A DNA stretch of 64,000 nucleotides from Prolixibacteraceae bacterium (GTDB lineage: Bacteria > Bacteroidota > Bacteroidia > Bacteroidales > Prolixibacteraceae), in the NCBI GenBank assembly GCA_003457135.1, contig DMSQ01000075.1, positions 53,672-117,671 of the forward strand, written 5' to 3'. Positions 26,538 through 35,841 of the stretch are shown here, one piece after another. Within the stretch, counting starts at the first letter, position 1. Each line of letters opens with the position of its first letter. The position numbers were made by a program, and so were the translations under genes. Under the pieces are notes generated by a model. That model ran no database searches. It saw only the letters and a program-made list of their open reading frames with translations, and was not told the origin of the DNA.

Positions 26538-27939
26538 AAATATCATAGCTGGAGTAAATTCTGCCGGTATCAAACGTTCACTGATACTCGCCGGTGGCGG
26601 CGCGCGCCTCGCCTACCAGGCAGGCGTAATCACGGCGCTGGAAGAAGAAGGTTTAAGCTTCAGTCATTTTGACGGCACTTCAGGAGGAATTTTTAATACG
26701 GCCATGTTGAGTTCAGGAATTGTAGCTAAAGACATGGGCAGGCGCTGGCGAAAGGTAAACGTGATGAATTTTTCGTCACTGCTGCCTTTTAAAAGTTATT
26801 TCTCGAAAAAAACATTTGCCGCCTTTGGCGACGCCGATGGAATGATCAATAAAGTTTACCCAACCCTGGGGATTGACGTGGCCAGAATGAATTCAAACAC
26901 TTCGATTGATGCCACTTTTAATGTGTGCAACTTTTCGAAGAAAACAGTTGAAGTCTTCTCGAATAGAAATGTAACACTTCAACATCTGGTGGCAGGAATG
27001 TCGTTGCCCATATTTATGCCTGCAATTAAGATTAACGGCGATTGGTACACCGATGCGGTATGGATTAAAGATGCAAATATCACCGAAGCCATCAAACGGA
27101 ATGTGAACGAAATATGGTTAGTTTGGGCAATTGGCAACTCGCACGAATATTTAAATGGCACATTTAATCAGTATGTGCACATGATCGAAATAAGCGCCAA
27201 TGGAGGTTTGCTGCTTGAGTTTGAACAATTGGAAAAGCTGAACAGTGAAAAAACTGCGAGTGAAAAGATCATTTTACATGTTATTAAACCTGAGTTCCCA
27301 CTACCACTCGATCCTGATTTAATGTTCAATAAAATCAATGCAGACGAATTAATCAACCGGGGATATGCCGATGCAAAAAGTTATCTGCAACGAAAATCAG
27401 AAGGGGGGGTAGCGCCCGACTATCGGGCATCGCAGATGAATGAACCGGGAGCGGCATTGATCTTCAGGTCACTGTTTTCAGGTAAAATTAAATGGAAACA
27501 GCAGCCTGCTGAATTTTCGCTAAACATCAATTTCAATTTCAGAAGTGTAAACAATGAGTTGGTTTTACGTGCTTTTGCATCCGTTTCAATTGATAACAGC
27601 GAATACCGGATTTCAACATTCGACAATAAAGTGACCGTAAATCATGCCGAAAGAACATTGACTTTTGAATGCGATTTCGTTTTTGAAGATGAGATTATTC
27701 ACATGCAATGTCAGCTCAGTTTGATCAGTCAATATGATTTATTGCTCGGAATGGAATTTAGAAAAGTCGATTGCACCATCACCAGCGAAAAATGGCCGAA
27801 GCCAATTTCGTTCATATTAAAACAGAAAGCATGGAGCCGCATAAAAAATGTTCCATTCATTCATGTGAGCAGTTCAAGCGGCTGGTTCGGCAAATGGAAA
27901 GAAAAATTCAGGATTTTGGAGGAAGTCTATGGAAAATAA
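26524..27939 (+). CDS. patatin-like phospholipase
   Basis: 471 residues. The patatin oxyanion motif is GGGARLAYQAG (about 23-33), the nucleophile elbow is GTSGG (about 51-55), and the catalytic Asp is in YTDAVW (about residue 177), where the usual DGG/A reads DAV. This dyad hydrolyses acyl chains from phospholipids or esters. The C-terminal about 150 residues are extra and beta-rich (LNINFNFRSV, TLTFECDFVF), possibly for substrate binding. No signal peptide. It lies in the middle of the operon with the metallophosphoesterase and the GMC oxidoreductase. Confidence 0.85.
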   Translation: MLSPKNIIAGVNSAGIKRSLILAGGGARLAYQAGVITALEEEGLSFSHFDGTSGGIFNTAMLSSGIVAKDMGRRWRKVNVMNFSSLLPFKSYFSKKTFAAFGDADGMINKVYPTLGIDVARMNSNTSIDATFNVCNFSKKTVEVFSNRNVTLQHLVAGMSLPIFMPAIKINGDWYTDAVWIKDANITEAIKRNVNEIWLVWAIGNSHEYLNGTFNQYVHMIEISANGGLLLEFEQLEKLNSEKTASEKIILHVIKPEFPLPLDPDLMFNKINADELINRGYADAKSYLQRKSEGGVAPDYRASQMNEPGAALIFRSLFSGKIKWKQQPAEFSLNINFNFRSVNNELVLRAFASVSIDNSEYRISTFDNKVTVNHAERTLTFECDFVFEDEIIHMQCQLSLISQYDLLLGMEFRKVDCTITSEKWPKPISFILKQKAWSRIKNVPFIHVSSSSGWFGKWKEKFRILEEVYGK

Positions 27940-27974
27940 AAACCAATAATATTCAGGCAGTAAAAAAATACAAT

Positions 27975-29813
27975 ATGAATCTGACGGAAAAATATAAACA
28001 GCCAACCATGGTTAACTGGTACGATCCGCGCCAGTTATATGCTACAGCGCTCAAGGCTATGGTTTCAGGAACTTTCGCAAGTTATGCCGACAACCGTGAA
28101 TTGCAGGCCGCGCTCGACCCTGAGAAAAAATCGATTGATTGCAGTACTGATGCGGAAAGCAAGCAGAAACTGGACGAAATTTGGATTGACTATGTTTCTG
28201 ACACCGGAGACGGTTTTAATTCAACCTATACAGTTGCCGACCTGGTAGCGCAATCGTTAAAAGTGACCTTAAATTCAGATTATTCGGGTGACCGGATTGC
28301 AGATTCCGCAAACTGGGATTTACCCGCCGGACAATTGCTGATACTCGGCGGCGACCAGGTTTATCCTACCCCATCAATGAATGAGTATGATACACGATTT
28401 AAAATTCCGTTCAGCGCGGCTTCAAAAAAACATCAGCCCGATGATAAAATTAACCGAAAAATGTTTGCCATCCCCGGTAACCATGACTGGTATGACGGGC
28501 TTGGAAATTTTATCAAATTATTCTGTCAGAAAAGAAGAATTGGCAACTGGCAAACCTTACAGAAAAGGAGTTATTACGCGCTCCAACTTCCACAAAACTA
28601 TTGGTTGTGGGCCATTGACGTGCAATTGAATTCTGACATTGACCAGCCGCAGAAAGATTATTTTCAGGAAATTGCTTTCAAACACATGAAGCATGGCGAT
28701 CAAGTAATTTTGTGTACTTCCGAACCGGCATGGGTGTATAAAGTGATACACCGAAAAGATGAATCGTATAAACGTCTCAAATTTTTCGAGCAGATTTTTA
28801 TTACCGAGGACAGGTATGGATGTACCGGAGGAAAAAAATTCAAATTAGTAGCAACGCTTACAGGCGATTTGCATCATTACTCACGCTACGAAGAACATAA
28901 AAAAACAAGCGAAGGAATCGAGTACATCAATCATCTAATTACAGCAGGCGGTGGAGGTGCATTTCTGCACCCCACTCATAATCTTCCGCAAACGTTGACC
29001 GGACTGGATGAAAAGAATGATCCCATTCTACGTAATACCCAGTTTAAAGATCCTGAAATGAAAGCCTGTTTCCCCACTAAAAAGAAATCGCGAAAAATTG
29101 CAAACCAAATTTTACGCTTTCCATTCAATAACGTCGTTTTCTGGGTTACCATGACTGCCATTCAATTATTGCTTGCCTGGATGCTGCAAAGCACAACCCA
29201 GTATCAGGAACTGAACTTTATGCAACAGTTGGCAGATGTTCATAGCTTCGGAGGATTGTTTTCGGTTGTGTTTGATCATCTTTTCCTGAATCCCCCGGTG
29301 CTAGTGATCTGCCTGGCAGTAATTGCAGGCATGACAGTTTTTACCGACAGCAATTCCGGAAAAAGGAATTATCAATGGTTCGGGGCATTGCATGGTCTGA
29401 TACAATTGTTTAGTATGTTTTTGTTCATCTGGCTATTTTCATGGATTAATATTTCCATACTGGCCATTAAAAGCGATCTTGTCTTCTTCCTGGTGTATGT
29501 GGTTGAAACTCTTTTGATCGGAGGTTTAGCAGGCAGCTTTATTTTCGGCTTGTATCTTTGGTTCAGCAGCTTGTTTTTAGATATTCATATCAACGAGAGT
29601 TTCTCATCTTTTGGAAACCCTCATTTCAAGAATTTTCTTCGCATCCACATTACTCCGGATGGAAACATTGCCATTTATCCAATTGGAATCGAAAAAGTAG
29701 TCACCAACTGGAAACAAGAAGGCAATGGTGAAAACCTGACGTTTAATTCGGTTGACAAAGCTCAGTATTACTTAATAGAACCGCCAATTATCATTAAAAA
29801 CATATCAAAATGA
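27975..29813 (+). CDS. metallophosphoesterase with C-terminal membrane domain
   Basis: 612 residues from the ATG at 27975, 35 bp after the patatin stop. Calcineurin-type motifs: LILGGDQVYP, AIPGNHDWYDG and LTGDLHHYSRY, which build a two-metal site. Residues about 390-530 contain three or four membrane helices, followed by a cytoplasmic-type tail. No signal peptide. The catalytic domain is likely cytoplasmic or membrane-associated and may release phosphate from a lipid or nucleotide intermediate made by the operon. It overlaps the next gene by 4 bp (ATGA). Confidence 0.82.
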   Translation: MNLTEKYKQPTMVNWYDPRQLYATALKAMVSGTFASYADNRELQAALDPEKKSIDCSTDAESKQKLDEIWIDYVSDTGDGFNSTYTVADLVAQSLKVTLNSDYSGDRIADSANWDLPAGQLLILGGDQVYPTPSMNEYDTRFKIPFSAASKKHQPDDKINRKMFAIPGNHDWYDGLGNFIKLFCQKRRIGNWQTLQKRSYYALQLPQNYWLWAIDVQLNSDIDQPQKDYFQEIAFKHMKHGDQVILCTSEPAWVYKVIHRKDESYKRLKFFEQIFITEDRYGCTGGKKFKLVATLTGDLHHYSRYEEHKKTSEGIEYINHLITAGGGGAFLHPTHNLPQTLTGLDEKNDPILRNTQFKDPEMKACFPTKKKSRKIANQILRFPFNNVVFWVTMTAIQLLLAWMLQSTTQYQELNFMQQLADVHSFGGLFSVVFDHLFLNPPVLVICLAVIAGMTVFTDSNSGKRNYQWFGALHGLIQLFSMFLFIWLFSWINISILAIKSDLVFFLVYVVETLLIGGLAGSFIFGLYLWFSSLFLDIHINESFSSFGNPHFKNFLRIHITPDGNIAIYPIGIEKVVTNWKQEGNGENLTFNSVDKAQYYLIEPPIIIKNISK

Positions 29814-32146
29814 AACGTTTATCAAAATCCATTACTGCGATTAAATCGCACTATCCATTTGTTATTATTGGATCAGGCTATGGCGGAAGCATTGCCGCAT
29901 CACGCCTTTCACGTGCTGGTTTTCAGGTGTGCCTGCTCGAAAAAGGCAAGGAATTCCAGCCGGGCGAATATCCCTGGGATTTGGACGATGCAGCAAAAGA
30001 AATGCAGATAAGTAACGACAAAAAGCACATTGGGAGCAAAACCGGACTGTACGAATTTTACATGGGCAAAGAAATGACCGTGTTTAAAGGATGCGGCCTG
30101 GGCGGAACATCCAATGTGAATGCCAATGTTTCCATCGAACCCGAACCGCGCGTATTTGATGACCTGCGATGGCCAACAGCGATAAGAAATAACATGCAAT
30201 CGTTAAAAGATGGATTTGAAAAAGCGCGGAAAATGCTGAAGCCGACTCCTTATCCCGAAGGTAAATCCGGTTATCCGCTGCTTGAAAAGACCAAAGGGAT
30301 GAAAACTTCGGCAGCAGCCATGAAAGAAGAATTCAGGTATCTGGATATCAATGTGAATTTCGAATACGACAATCAGCCGAACCATGTAGGCGTGGAGCAA
30401 AAGAAATGCAATAACTGCGGCGATTGTGTCACCGGCTGTAACCATCATGCAAAAAATACGCTGATCATGAACTACCTGCCTGATGCGGTGAATCATGGCG
30501 CTGAAATTTTTTGTGAAGCCGGTGTGGAATACATTGAACGGAAAGACAACAAATGGCTGGTTTACTTTCACCTGTATAATGTTGGCCGCGAGAAATTTGA
30601 TGCTCCTCCGCTCTTCATTACTGCCGACAATGTGATTATATCGGCAGGCGCTTTAGGAAGTACCGAAATACTTTTGCGTTCAAAAGCAAAAGGTTTGAAT
30701 ATTTCGCCTTCGTTGGGGAAGCGCTTTACCGGAAATGGCGATGTACTTGGCTTTGGATATAACAACGATGTCAAAATGAATGGCATCGGCTTAGGAAAAC
30801 ACTATGACGATAAGGATAAGGAACCTGTTGGGCCTTGCATTACTTCGATCATTGACATGCGTAAAAAAGATGTGCTCGAAGATGGAATGACTATGGAAGA
30901 AGGAAGTATTCCGGCGCCGATTGCTCCGTTACTTTCCGCTGCATTTATTTCGCTCTCCAGGTTGATGGGCAGCGATACCGATGATGGTCACCAGGATTGG
31001 GTTGCAGAGAAAAAGCGCGAGGCAGTGAGTTTACTGAAAGGTCCGTATCATGGCGCTTTGAATCATACACAGGTTTATTTAGTGATGACACACGACGATG
31101 GGAACGGTTCGATGCATCTCGATAACGACCGTTTGGAAATTAGCTGGCCTGATGTGGGCAAACAGAGTATCTTTAAGAAGGTAAATGGTAAACTTCAGGA
31201 AGCAACAAAAGCTTTAGGCGGAACTTACCTGCCAAATCCACAATGGAATAAGCTCATGAATTATGACATGGTGACTGTACATCCGTTAGGCGGCTGCGTA
31301 ATGGGCGATGATGCAACGACAAGCGTGACCAATCATGTCGGTCAGGTTTACAGCAACACTGCCGGGACTGATTTGTACGATGGTTTATATGTAATGGATG
31401 GCGCCATTATTCCGCGACCGCTGGGCACCAATCCGCTGCTGACTATTTCGGCGCTGGCTGAGCGGAACAGTAAGCTGATCATAGAAGCCAATCAGAAAAC
31501 CCTGAACTACGATTTAAAGGCGGTAGCAAAATCACCATTGAAAGAGAATGAAGCAGGCGTTTCCTTTACTGAAACCATGCGTGGCTATATTTCCCTGAAT
31601 GAAAAATCGGATTATAAAAAGGGATATGACGAAGGACAGAAAAACAATTCGCCCTTTGATTTTACCTTGACCATCCAATCGCAGGATGTGGAAGCCTTTG
31701 ATGCAGACAGCAATCACAAGGCTGAAATGATCGGAACAGTGAATTGTCCGGCTTTGTCGAAATACCCGATTACCGCCATTGATGGAGTGTTTAACCTTTT
31801 TGTCAAAGATGATCCGAAAGGAAAAGTCAAGTTGATGAAATACGGGATGAAGCTGAAAACGAATGAAGGCGCAACTTTTTACTTCAACGGATTTAAAGAA
31901 ATCAAAGACGACAAAGGTTTCGATATGTGGAGCGATACTACTACACTTTTTATAACTATTTATGAAGGTGCGGATGATCAAAGTCTCGTGAAAGGGAAAG
32001 GAATTCTGAAAATTGCCATAGGCGATTTTATTAAGCAACTGCAAACCATGAAAGCTATTCATGCTGATAACACCGGGGAATCGTTACGCGCTGTTTCTAA
32101 ATTCGGAAAACTGTTCGCTGGCGAAGTTTGGGAGACTTATTTTTAA
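29810..32146 (+). CDS. GMC oxidoreductase, cholesterol-oxidase-like, with extra C-terminal domain
   Basis: 778 residues. The FAD-binding loop is GSGYGGS (about 21-27), followed by GLGGTSNVN. CNNCGDCVTGCNHHAKNT (about 200-217) is the Cys-rich motif of the cholesterol-oxidase-like GMC branch. The catalytic His region and FAD C-terminal segment read HPLGGCVMG and PRPLGTNPLLTISALAERN. The last about 160 residues, beyond the usual end, form a beta domain that may bind a lipid ligand. It overlaps the metallophosphoesterase gene by 4 bp. Sterol or hopanoid alcohols are plausible substrates but unproven. Confidence 0.85.
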   Translation: MKRLSKSITAIKSHYPFVIIGSGYGGSIAASRLSRAGFQVCLLEKGKEFQPGEYPWDLDDAAKEMQISNDKKHIGSKTGLYEFYMGKEMTVFKGCGLGGTSNVNANVSIEPEPRVFDDLRWPTAIRNNMQSLKDGFEKARKMLKPTPYPEGKSGYPLLEKTKGMKTSAAAMKEEFRYLDINVNFEYDNQPNHVGVEQKKCNNCGDCVTGCNHHAKNTLIMNYLPDAVNHGAEIFCEAGVEYIERKDNKWLVYFHLYNVGREKFDAPPLFITADNVIISAGALGSTEILLRSKAKGLNISPSLGKRFTGNGDVLGFGYNNDVKMNGIGLGKHYDDKDKEPVGPCITSIIDMRKKDVLEDGMTMEEGSIPAPIAPLLSAAFISLSRLMGSDTDDGHQDWVAEKKREAVSLLKGPYHGALNHTQVYLVMTHDDGNGSMHLDNDRLEISWPDVGKQSIFKKVNGKLQEATKALGGTYLPNPQWNKLMNYDMVTVHPLGGCVMGDDATTSVTNHVGQVYSNTAGTDLYDGLYVMDGAIIPRPLGTNPLLTISALAERNSKLIIEANQKTLNYDLKAVAKSPLKENEAGVSFTETMRGYISLNEKSDYKKGYDEGQKNNSPFDFTLTIQSQDVEAFDADSNHKAEMIGTVNCPALSKYPITAIDGVFNLFVKDDPKGKVKLMKYGMKLKTNEGATFYFNGFKEIKDDKGFDMWSDTTTLFITIYEGADDQSLVKGKGILKIAIGDFIKQLQTMKAIHADNTGESLRAVSKFGKLFAGEVWETYF

Positions 32147-32151
32147 AACAC

Positions 32152-33018
32152 ATGAACCGACCACCCAATTCAGAAGAAAATAAATCAATTCCTCCTCACC
32201 GGATGCCTGTTTCAGGATACAGCATTCTTGCCGGTATCGGATTTGTCATTTCTTTTTTGCTGATCTATTATTACCTGCAATATATTCAGGGTAAAGTTTC
32301 GGATGAAGTTGACCAGCGCATCTTTTACCTGATCCTGATTTGCTTTGGGATTTCGGTAAGCGCCCTTGTTTTTGGCGTGATGAACACTTACGCCGTTTTA
32401 ACAGGAAAACAGCAAAATGTTACTCTTAAAATGACCGGACCGGGCGTTGGGGTAATTCTGGTGGTATTGGGCGGGTTATACCTTCCCCAAAAGTCTCCTG
32501 AAAAAAATGTCACGATCCGCGTGTTCGACTGGAAAAAGTATCCGGTGACCGATGGCGATGTAAAAATATACCTGAAAGAGTACATCCGTACCCAATCCAT
32601 TGATAAAATGGGACAGGCTCTTTTTAGCGGAATTCCTTCAGAAATGATGAAAAACAAGATGAAGATTGAAGTTTCGAGCCCAGGCTATGCCACCAAAAAC
32701 TATGATACGCTTGTTACCAGTTCAGCCCCACTGGAACTCACCTTGCCACTTACAACAGTTGTTTTTATTTCAGGCAAAGTAAAGACCGCTGCCGAAATAC
32801 CCATCAGAGGGGTTGAGATCAATGTAGATGGAACCCGGTATTTTGCCATTTCGATTACCGATGGCAGTTACAAACTGCGCCTGGAAGAATATACGCTTGG
32901 CGACGAAATCACATTGACAACTTCGCACAAAGATTTTGAAGACAAAACCTTTTCGGTCAGAATTAATTCTCCGGATATCGAGAACCGGGATATCTTTTTG
33001 AACCCAATTACTCATTAA
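32152..33018 (+). CDS. membrane protein with carboxypeptidase-regulatory-like domain
   Basis: 288 residues from the ATG at 32152, 5 bp after the GMC gene. Two membrane helices (about 15-40 and 55-80), a third hydrophobic stretch near 95-110, then a C-terminal CarboxypepD-like beta region (VFISGKVKTAAEIPIRGVEI and ITDGSYKLRL). A related SGxxKT-type pattern appears earlier (VTIRVFDWKKYPVTDGDV). Probably a membrane-anchored binding or structural protein; function unknown. Confidence 0.65.
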   Translation: MNRPPNSEENKSIPPHRMPVSGYSILAGIGFVISFLLIYYYLQYIQGKVSDEVDQRIFYLILICFGISVSALVFGVMNTYAVLTGKQQNVTLKMTGPGVGVILVVLGGLYLPQKSPEKNVTIRVFDWKKYPVTDGDVKIYLKEYIRTQSIDKMGQALFSGIPSEMMKNKMKIEVSSPGYATKNYDTLVTSSAPLELTLPLTTVVFISGKVKTAAEIPIRGVEINVDGTRYFAISITDGSYKLRLEEYTLGDEITLTTSHKDFEDKTFSVRINSPDIENRDIFLNPITH

Positions 33019-33031
33019 AAACCTCAGTCAC

Positions 33032-34591
33032 ATGAAAATAATTGCCATTTGCGTTGGGTTGCTAATAATACTTGGTAATAATGTCCGAAGCCAGGAATTC
33101 ATTCTCAAAGGAAGGATCAGATGCATCAATTCAACAGAGAATTCAACCAAAGGGGCCGAAAACATTATCGTGGTTCCCGCTTTTAGACCGGCCATAGCGA
33201 CAATCACTGCTTCCCAGCCTTCAGGATATTTTGAGATTAATACCGGAGTACCACTTTCGAAATTACAGGACAAGTTGGTAAGTATTTATGTTGTTTCCAG
33301 ATGTGCAAACTGCAGGGAAATCACAAAAAGGGTTTTTATTTCAGAAGATCAGGATAGGCAAAACCGGAACGACACCAAACAATACGTGACCATAAAAGAC
33401 TGGATGCTTAATACCAATTGCCAATTGGCTGAGTTAAAACCCTTCGCGGCCGACAGTGTATTAAATCTGGTTATTAAACAGCCGGGTCAAAATCTGGATA
33501 ATGTATCGGCAGCAACCGCGCTGACCGGCGCCCCGGTGTTTTTGAACTTTTTAACCACTATTACTCCTGTACTTGGATTGTTACCCAACGCCGGATCTTT
33601 CCAGTTACAAACCCTTGAACCGGGAAAAATGAGTTACGGTCAATTTTTATTGTCGTCCCCGATTAGCCATTCCGCCAATACAGGCTTCAATTTTTCCCCG
33701 TCACGCGACATGTCAGAGGCCGCATTCTGGAACCCTTCAGCTATTGCATTCAGTAAAACCCCGAACAATCTGAGTTTACTCACCAATGTGAAGAACAATG
33801 TTAAGCTGGGAGGTTTTTTAAAGGTAAATGAGAAAATTTCGATATCAGCCGGAGGGATTTATACGGTTCAGGATGAGCGCCGAAAGTCAGTTTTTAAAGG
33901 GTTGCTTCCCGATAATAACCCCAACAATACGATGGATGTAGATTCCCTAAAAATGAAACTCAAGGAATACGCGGCGTTTATTAGTCCGGTTTATAAGGTG
34001 AGTAATCAGTTCAGCATGGGGGTAACGCTAAAATCGGTATGGCAGGATTTTAATATTCCATATAAGGTATTTATAGAGGATGCCGGTAATGGCGCTATCG
34101 GGACTTTTACCGACAGCATCATCCGCAATCAGCATTTTGATGTGGATATTTCTGCTACTTATAAGCTATCCAATTCCTTGCAACTTGGTGTTAACCTGAT
34201 GAACCTGGCTGGTAACGAATTGTATGCTGACGCGTTTGTTCCGGGACAGTCGCAGTCGTACAATTCAGAAATCCCGATGCAAAACCTGCGATCATTGGGA
34301 TTAGGCCTGACTTACAAATGGCAACGCTTAAATGTTGGGGCCGATGTGCTTTTTACCCAAGATGAGTTTTATGACGCGGCAATCGGGGTAAACTATGTGC
34401 CCTTCAACAATGCTTTGCTTTCAGGAGGTTTCGCGGTGAAACAAATGAGCTACTCATTGGCCTTCCGCATAAAGAATTTCAGGATCGCATACATCAACGA
34501 TAATGACTGGATGGTAAACGAAAGACGGACAGGCAAGTCTGCAATTTTTAATGGTAAAATTTATGGCGGGTTTATTTTTGACCTGAAATGA
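33032..34591 (+). CDS. outer membrane beta-barrel protein with N-terminal CarboxypepD-like domain
   Basis: 519 residues. A signal peptide (cleaved near VRSQE, about 21), then a CarboxypepD-like domain (about 24-110, GYFEINTGVPLSK), then a barrel with alternating strands. The segment around FWNPSAIAFSKTPNNLSLL resembles PorP/SprF and OmpP1-like transporters. Ends in GKIYGGFIFDL with alternating hydrophobic residues. It starts 13 bp after the preceding gene. Possibly exports or imports a product of the lipid operon; this is inference. Confidence 0.7.
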   Translation: MKIIAICVGLLIILGNNVRSQEFILKGRIRCINSTENSTKGAENIIVVPAFRPAIATITASQPSGYFEINTGVPLSKLQDKLVSIYVVSRCANCREITKRVFISEDQDRQNRNDTKQYVTIKDWMLNTNCQLAELKPFAADSVLNLVIKQPGQNLDNVSAATALTGAPVFLNFLTTITPVLGLLPNAGSFQLQTLEPGKMSYGQFLLSSPISHSANTGFNFSPSRDMSEAAFWNPSAIAFSKTPNNLSLLTNVKNNVKLGGFLKVNEKISISAGGIYTVQDERRKSVFKGLLPDNNPNNTMDVDSLKMKLKEYAAFISPVYKVSNQFSMGVTLKSVWQDFNIPYKVFIEDAGNGAIGTFTDSIIRNQHFDVDISATYKLSNSLQLGVNLMNLAGNELYADAFVPGQSQSYNSEIPMQNLRSLGLGLTYKWQRLNVGADVLFTQDEFYDAAIGVNYVPFNNALLSGGFAVKQMSYSLAFRIKNFRIAYINDNDWMVNERRTGKSAIFNGKIYGGFIFDLK

Positions 34592-34606
34592 TTTAAAATC
34601 TCAAAA

Positions 34607-35065
34607 ATGAAAAAAAATTCAATCAAATTATTTGCATTGTTGCTTGTATTTGGACTGACACATCGTGTTGTTTTAGCTCAACCGAATAGAGAATCAGAAA
34701 TCAGAAATCTGGAAAATATGGAAAGACAAGCTGTATTAAAACGCGACACCACTCTATTATTTAATAATCTATGGTCACCTGAAATGGTTGTAAACACACC
34801 GGCAAACAGGGTTGGAACTGTAGAAGGCACAAAGGCATCGGTAAGAATGGGCAAACTTGACTATGCAACATTTGACAGATTTATTGAGAAAATAACGTTT
34901 ACTGAAAATATAGCCATTGTAATGGGGAAAGAAATACTTCAACCACAAGGGCTAAGCGACCATGTCGGAAAAATTGTGACACGACGCTTTACCAATGTTT
35001 GGATGATTACCAAAGAGGGCTGGCAGATGGTGGCACGGCATGCCACTATCATCAATGTGGAATAA
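34607..35065 (+). CDS. secreted DUF4440 / NTF2-like protein
   Basis: 152 residues with a signal peptide (cleaved near VLAQP). The mature part has the SnoaL/NTF2-like cone pattern: helices with NLENMERQAVLKRDTTLL, then beta strands ending KEGWQMVARHATIINVE. Members bind small ligands or act as ketosteroid-isomerase-type enzymes. Its location directly after a cluster with a cholesterol-oxidase-like enzyme makes a link to steroid-like ligands attractive but unproven. Shared promoter copy 2 begins 12 bp after its stop. Confidence 0.75.
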   Translation: MKKNSIKLFALLLVFGLTHRVVLAQPNRESEIRNLENMERQAVLKRDTTLLFNNLWSPEMVVNTPANRVGTVEGTKASVRMGKLDYATFDRFIEKITFTENIAIVMGKEILQPQGLSDHVGKIVTRRFTNVWMITKEGWQMVARHATIINVE

Positions 35066-35077
35066 CCATTTTATAGA

Positions 35078-35125
35078 ATGACACGTTCGTGCTATTGCTT
35101 ATGGTAAATTATGGGTGTAATTTTA
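35078..35125 (+). promoter_or_regulatory. shared promoter element, copy 2
   Basis: ATGACACGTTCGTGCTATTG at 35078-35097 is identical to copy 3 and contains the perfect dyad CACG-TT-CGTG. TATTG forms the -33 box, and TAATTTTA (35118-35125) is the -7 box after 20 nt. It lies upstream of the gene at 35204 with a leader of about 70 nt. Confidence 0.75.
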
Positions 35126-35161
35126 TTTGACAATCAGCATGTTTGTTCAATATTGGAGTTG

Positions 35162-35188
35162 CCGAAAATCCGTATTAAAGAGTAGGCG
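35162..35188 (+). promoter_or_regulatory. leader motif shared with 17274-17299
   Basis: CCGAAAATCCG, 7 variable bases, GAGTAGGCG, ending 15 nt before the ATG at 35204. Confidence 0.5.
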
Positions 35189-35203
35189 TAATAAATATCT
35201 GCA

Positions 35204-35830
35204 ATGAATCTTCATTTTTTAATGGTCTTGTGGCTAATCGTTTATTTCCTGATTATTGCATACTTAGACATGAAGTTCCAGTTACTTCGTGATACAAGTA
35301 CAGCCGACAAAAAACCATACAGTCTTTCGAGGGTACAATTAGCCTGGTGGATGGGTTTTGTTTTATGTGCATTCGTTGCCCTGGTCTTTGATAAGAACAA
35401 TCCCGATTTTTCAATTCCGACCTTTTCAGATGGAATTTTAATCATATTGGGAATTAGTACCGGAACAACAGCAGCAGCTTCCTTAACTGATGTTTCTGAT
35501 GAAACAAACGATCAGGTCACCCGCCATCAAAATTCTAACGGGACTAATTTAATCCTGGATATATTATCAGATAAAGGCGGCGCCAGTGTACACCGGTTAC
35601 AGGCAGTATTCTTCAATTTAATTTTCGCCGTTTGGTTTTTTTTAAAGGTATGGAACGAAAAAATTATACCTGACCTGGAACCCAATGCACTAATCCTGTT
35701 GGGATTAAGCTCCGGAACTTATGCGGCGTTAAAAACTCAGGAAAATAAAGATACTTCGGGAAGTAATCCTGATTTCAAAGCTGAAAAGGCTGATGACAAA
35801 AATGAGAATGATATACCTCCCGTTGGATAA
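35204..35830 (+). CDS. membrane protein, function unknown
   Basis: 208 residues with about four membrane helices (near 3-20, 45-62, 75-92, 138-155) and acidic/polar C-terminal tail (KAEKADDKNENDIPP). The repeated ILGISTGTTAA and LLGLSSGTYAALK segments suggest an internal duplication of a helix-turn unit. No family recognised. First gene after promoter copy 2, 11 bp before the amidase, so probably co-transcribed with it. Confidence 0.65.
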   Translation: MNLHFLMVLWLIVYFLIIAYLDMKFQLLRDTSTADKKPYSLSRVQLAWWMGFVLCAFVALVFDKNNPDFSIPTFSDGILIILGISTGTTAAASLTDVSDETNDQVTRHQNSNGTNLILDILSDKGGASVHRLQAVFFNLIFAVWFFLKVWNEKIIPDLEPNALILLGLSSGTYAALKTQENKDTSGSNPDFKAEKADDKNENDIPPVG

Positions 35831-35841
35831 AATTAAAAGCT

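Noticed and set aside
30408..30461. Ferredoxin-like Cys motif in the GMC oxidoreductase as a novelty
   Set aside because: The same Cys-rich motif is a known trait of the cholesterol-oxidase-like GMC branch.
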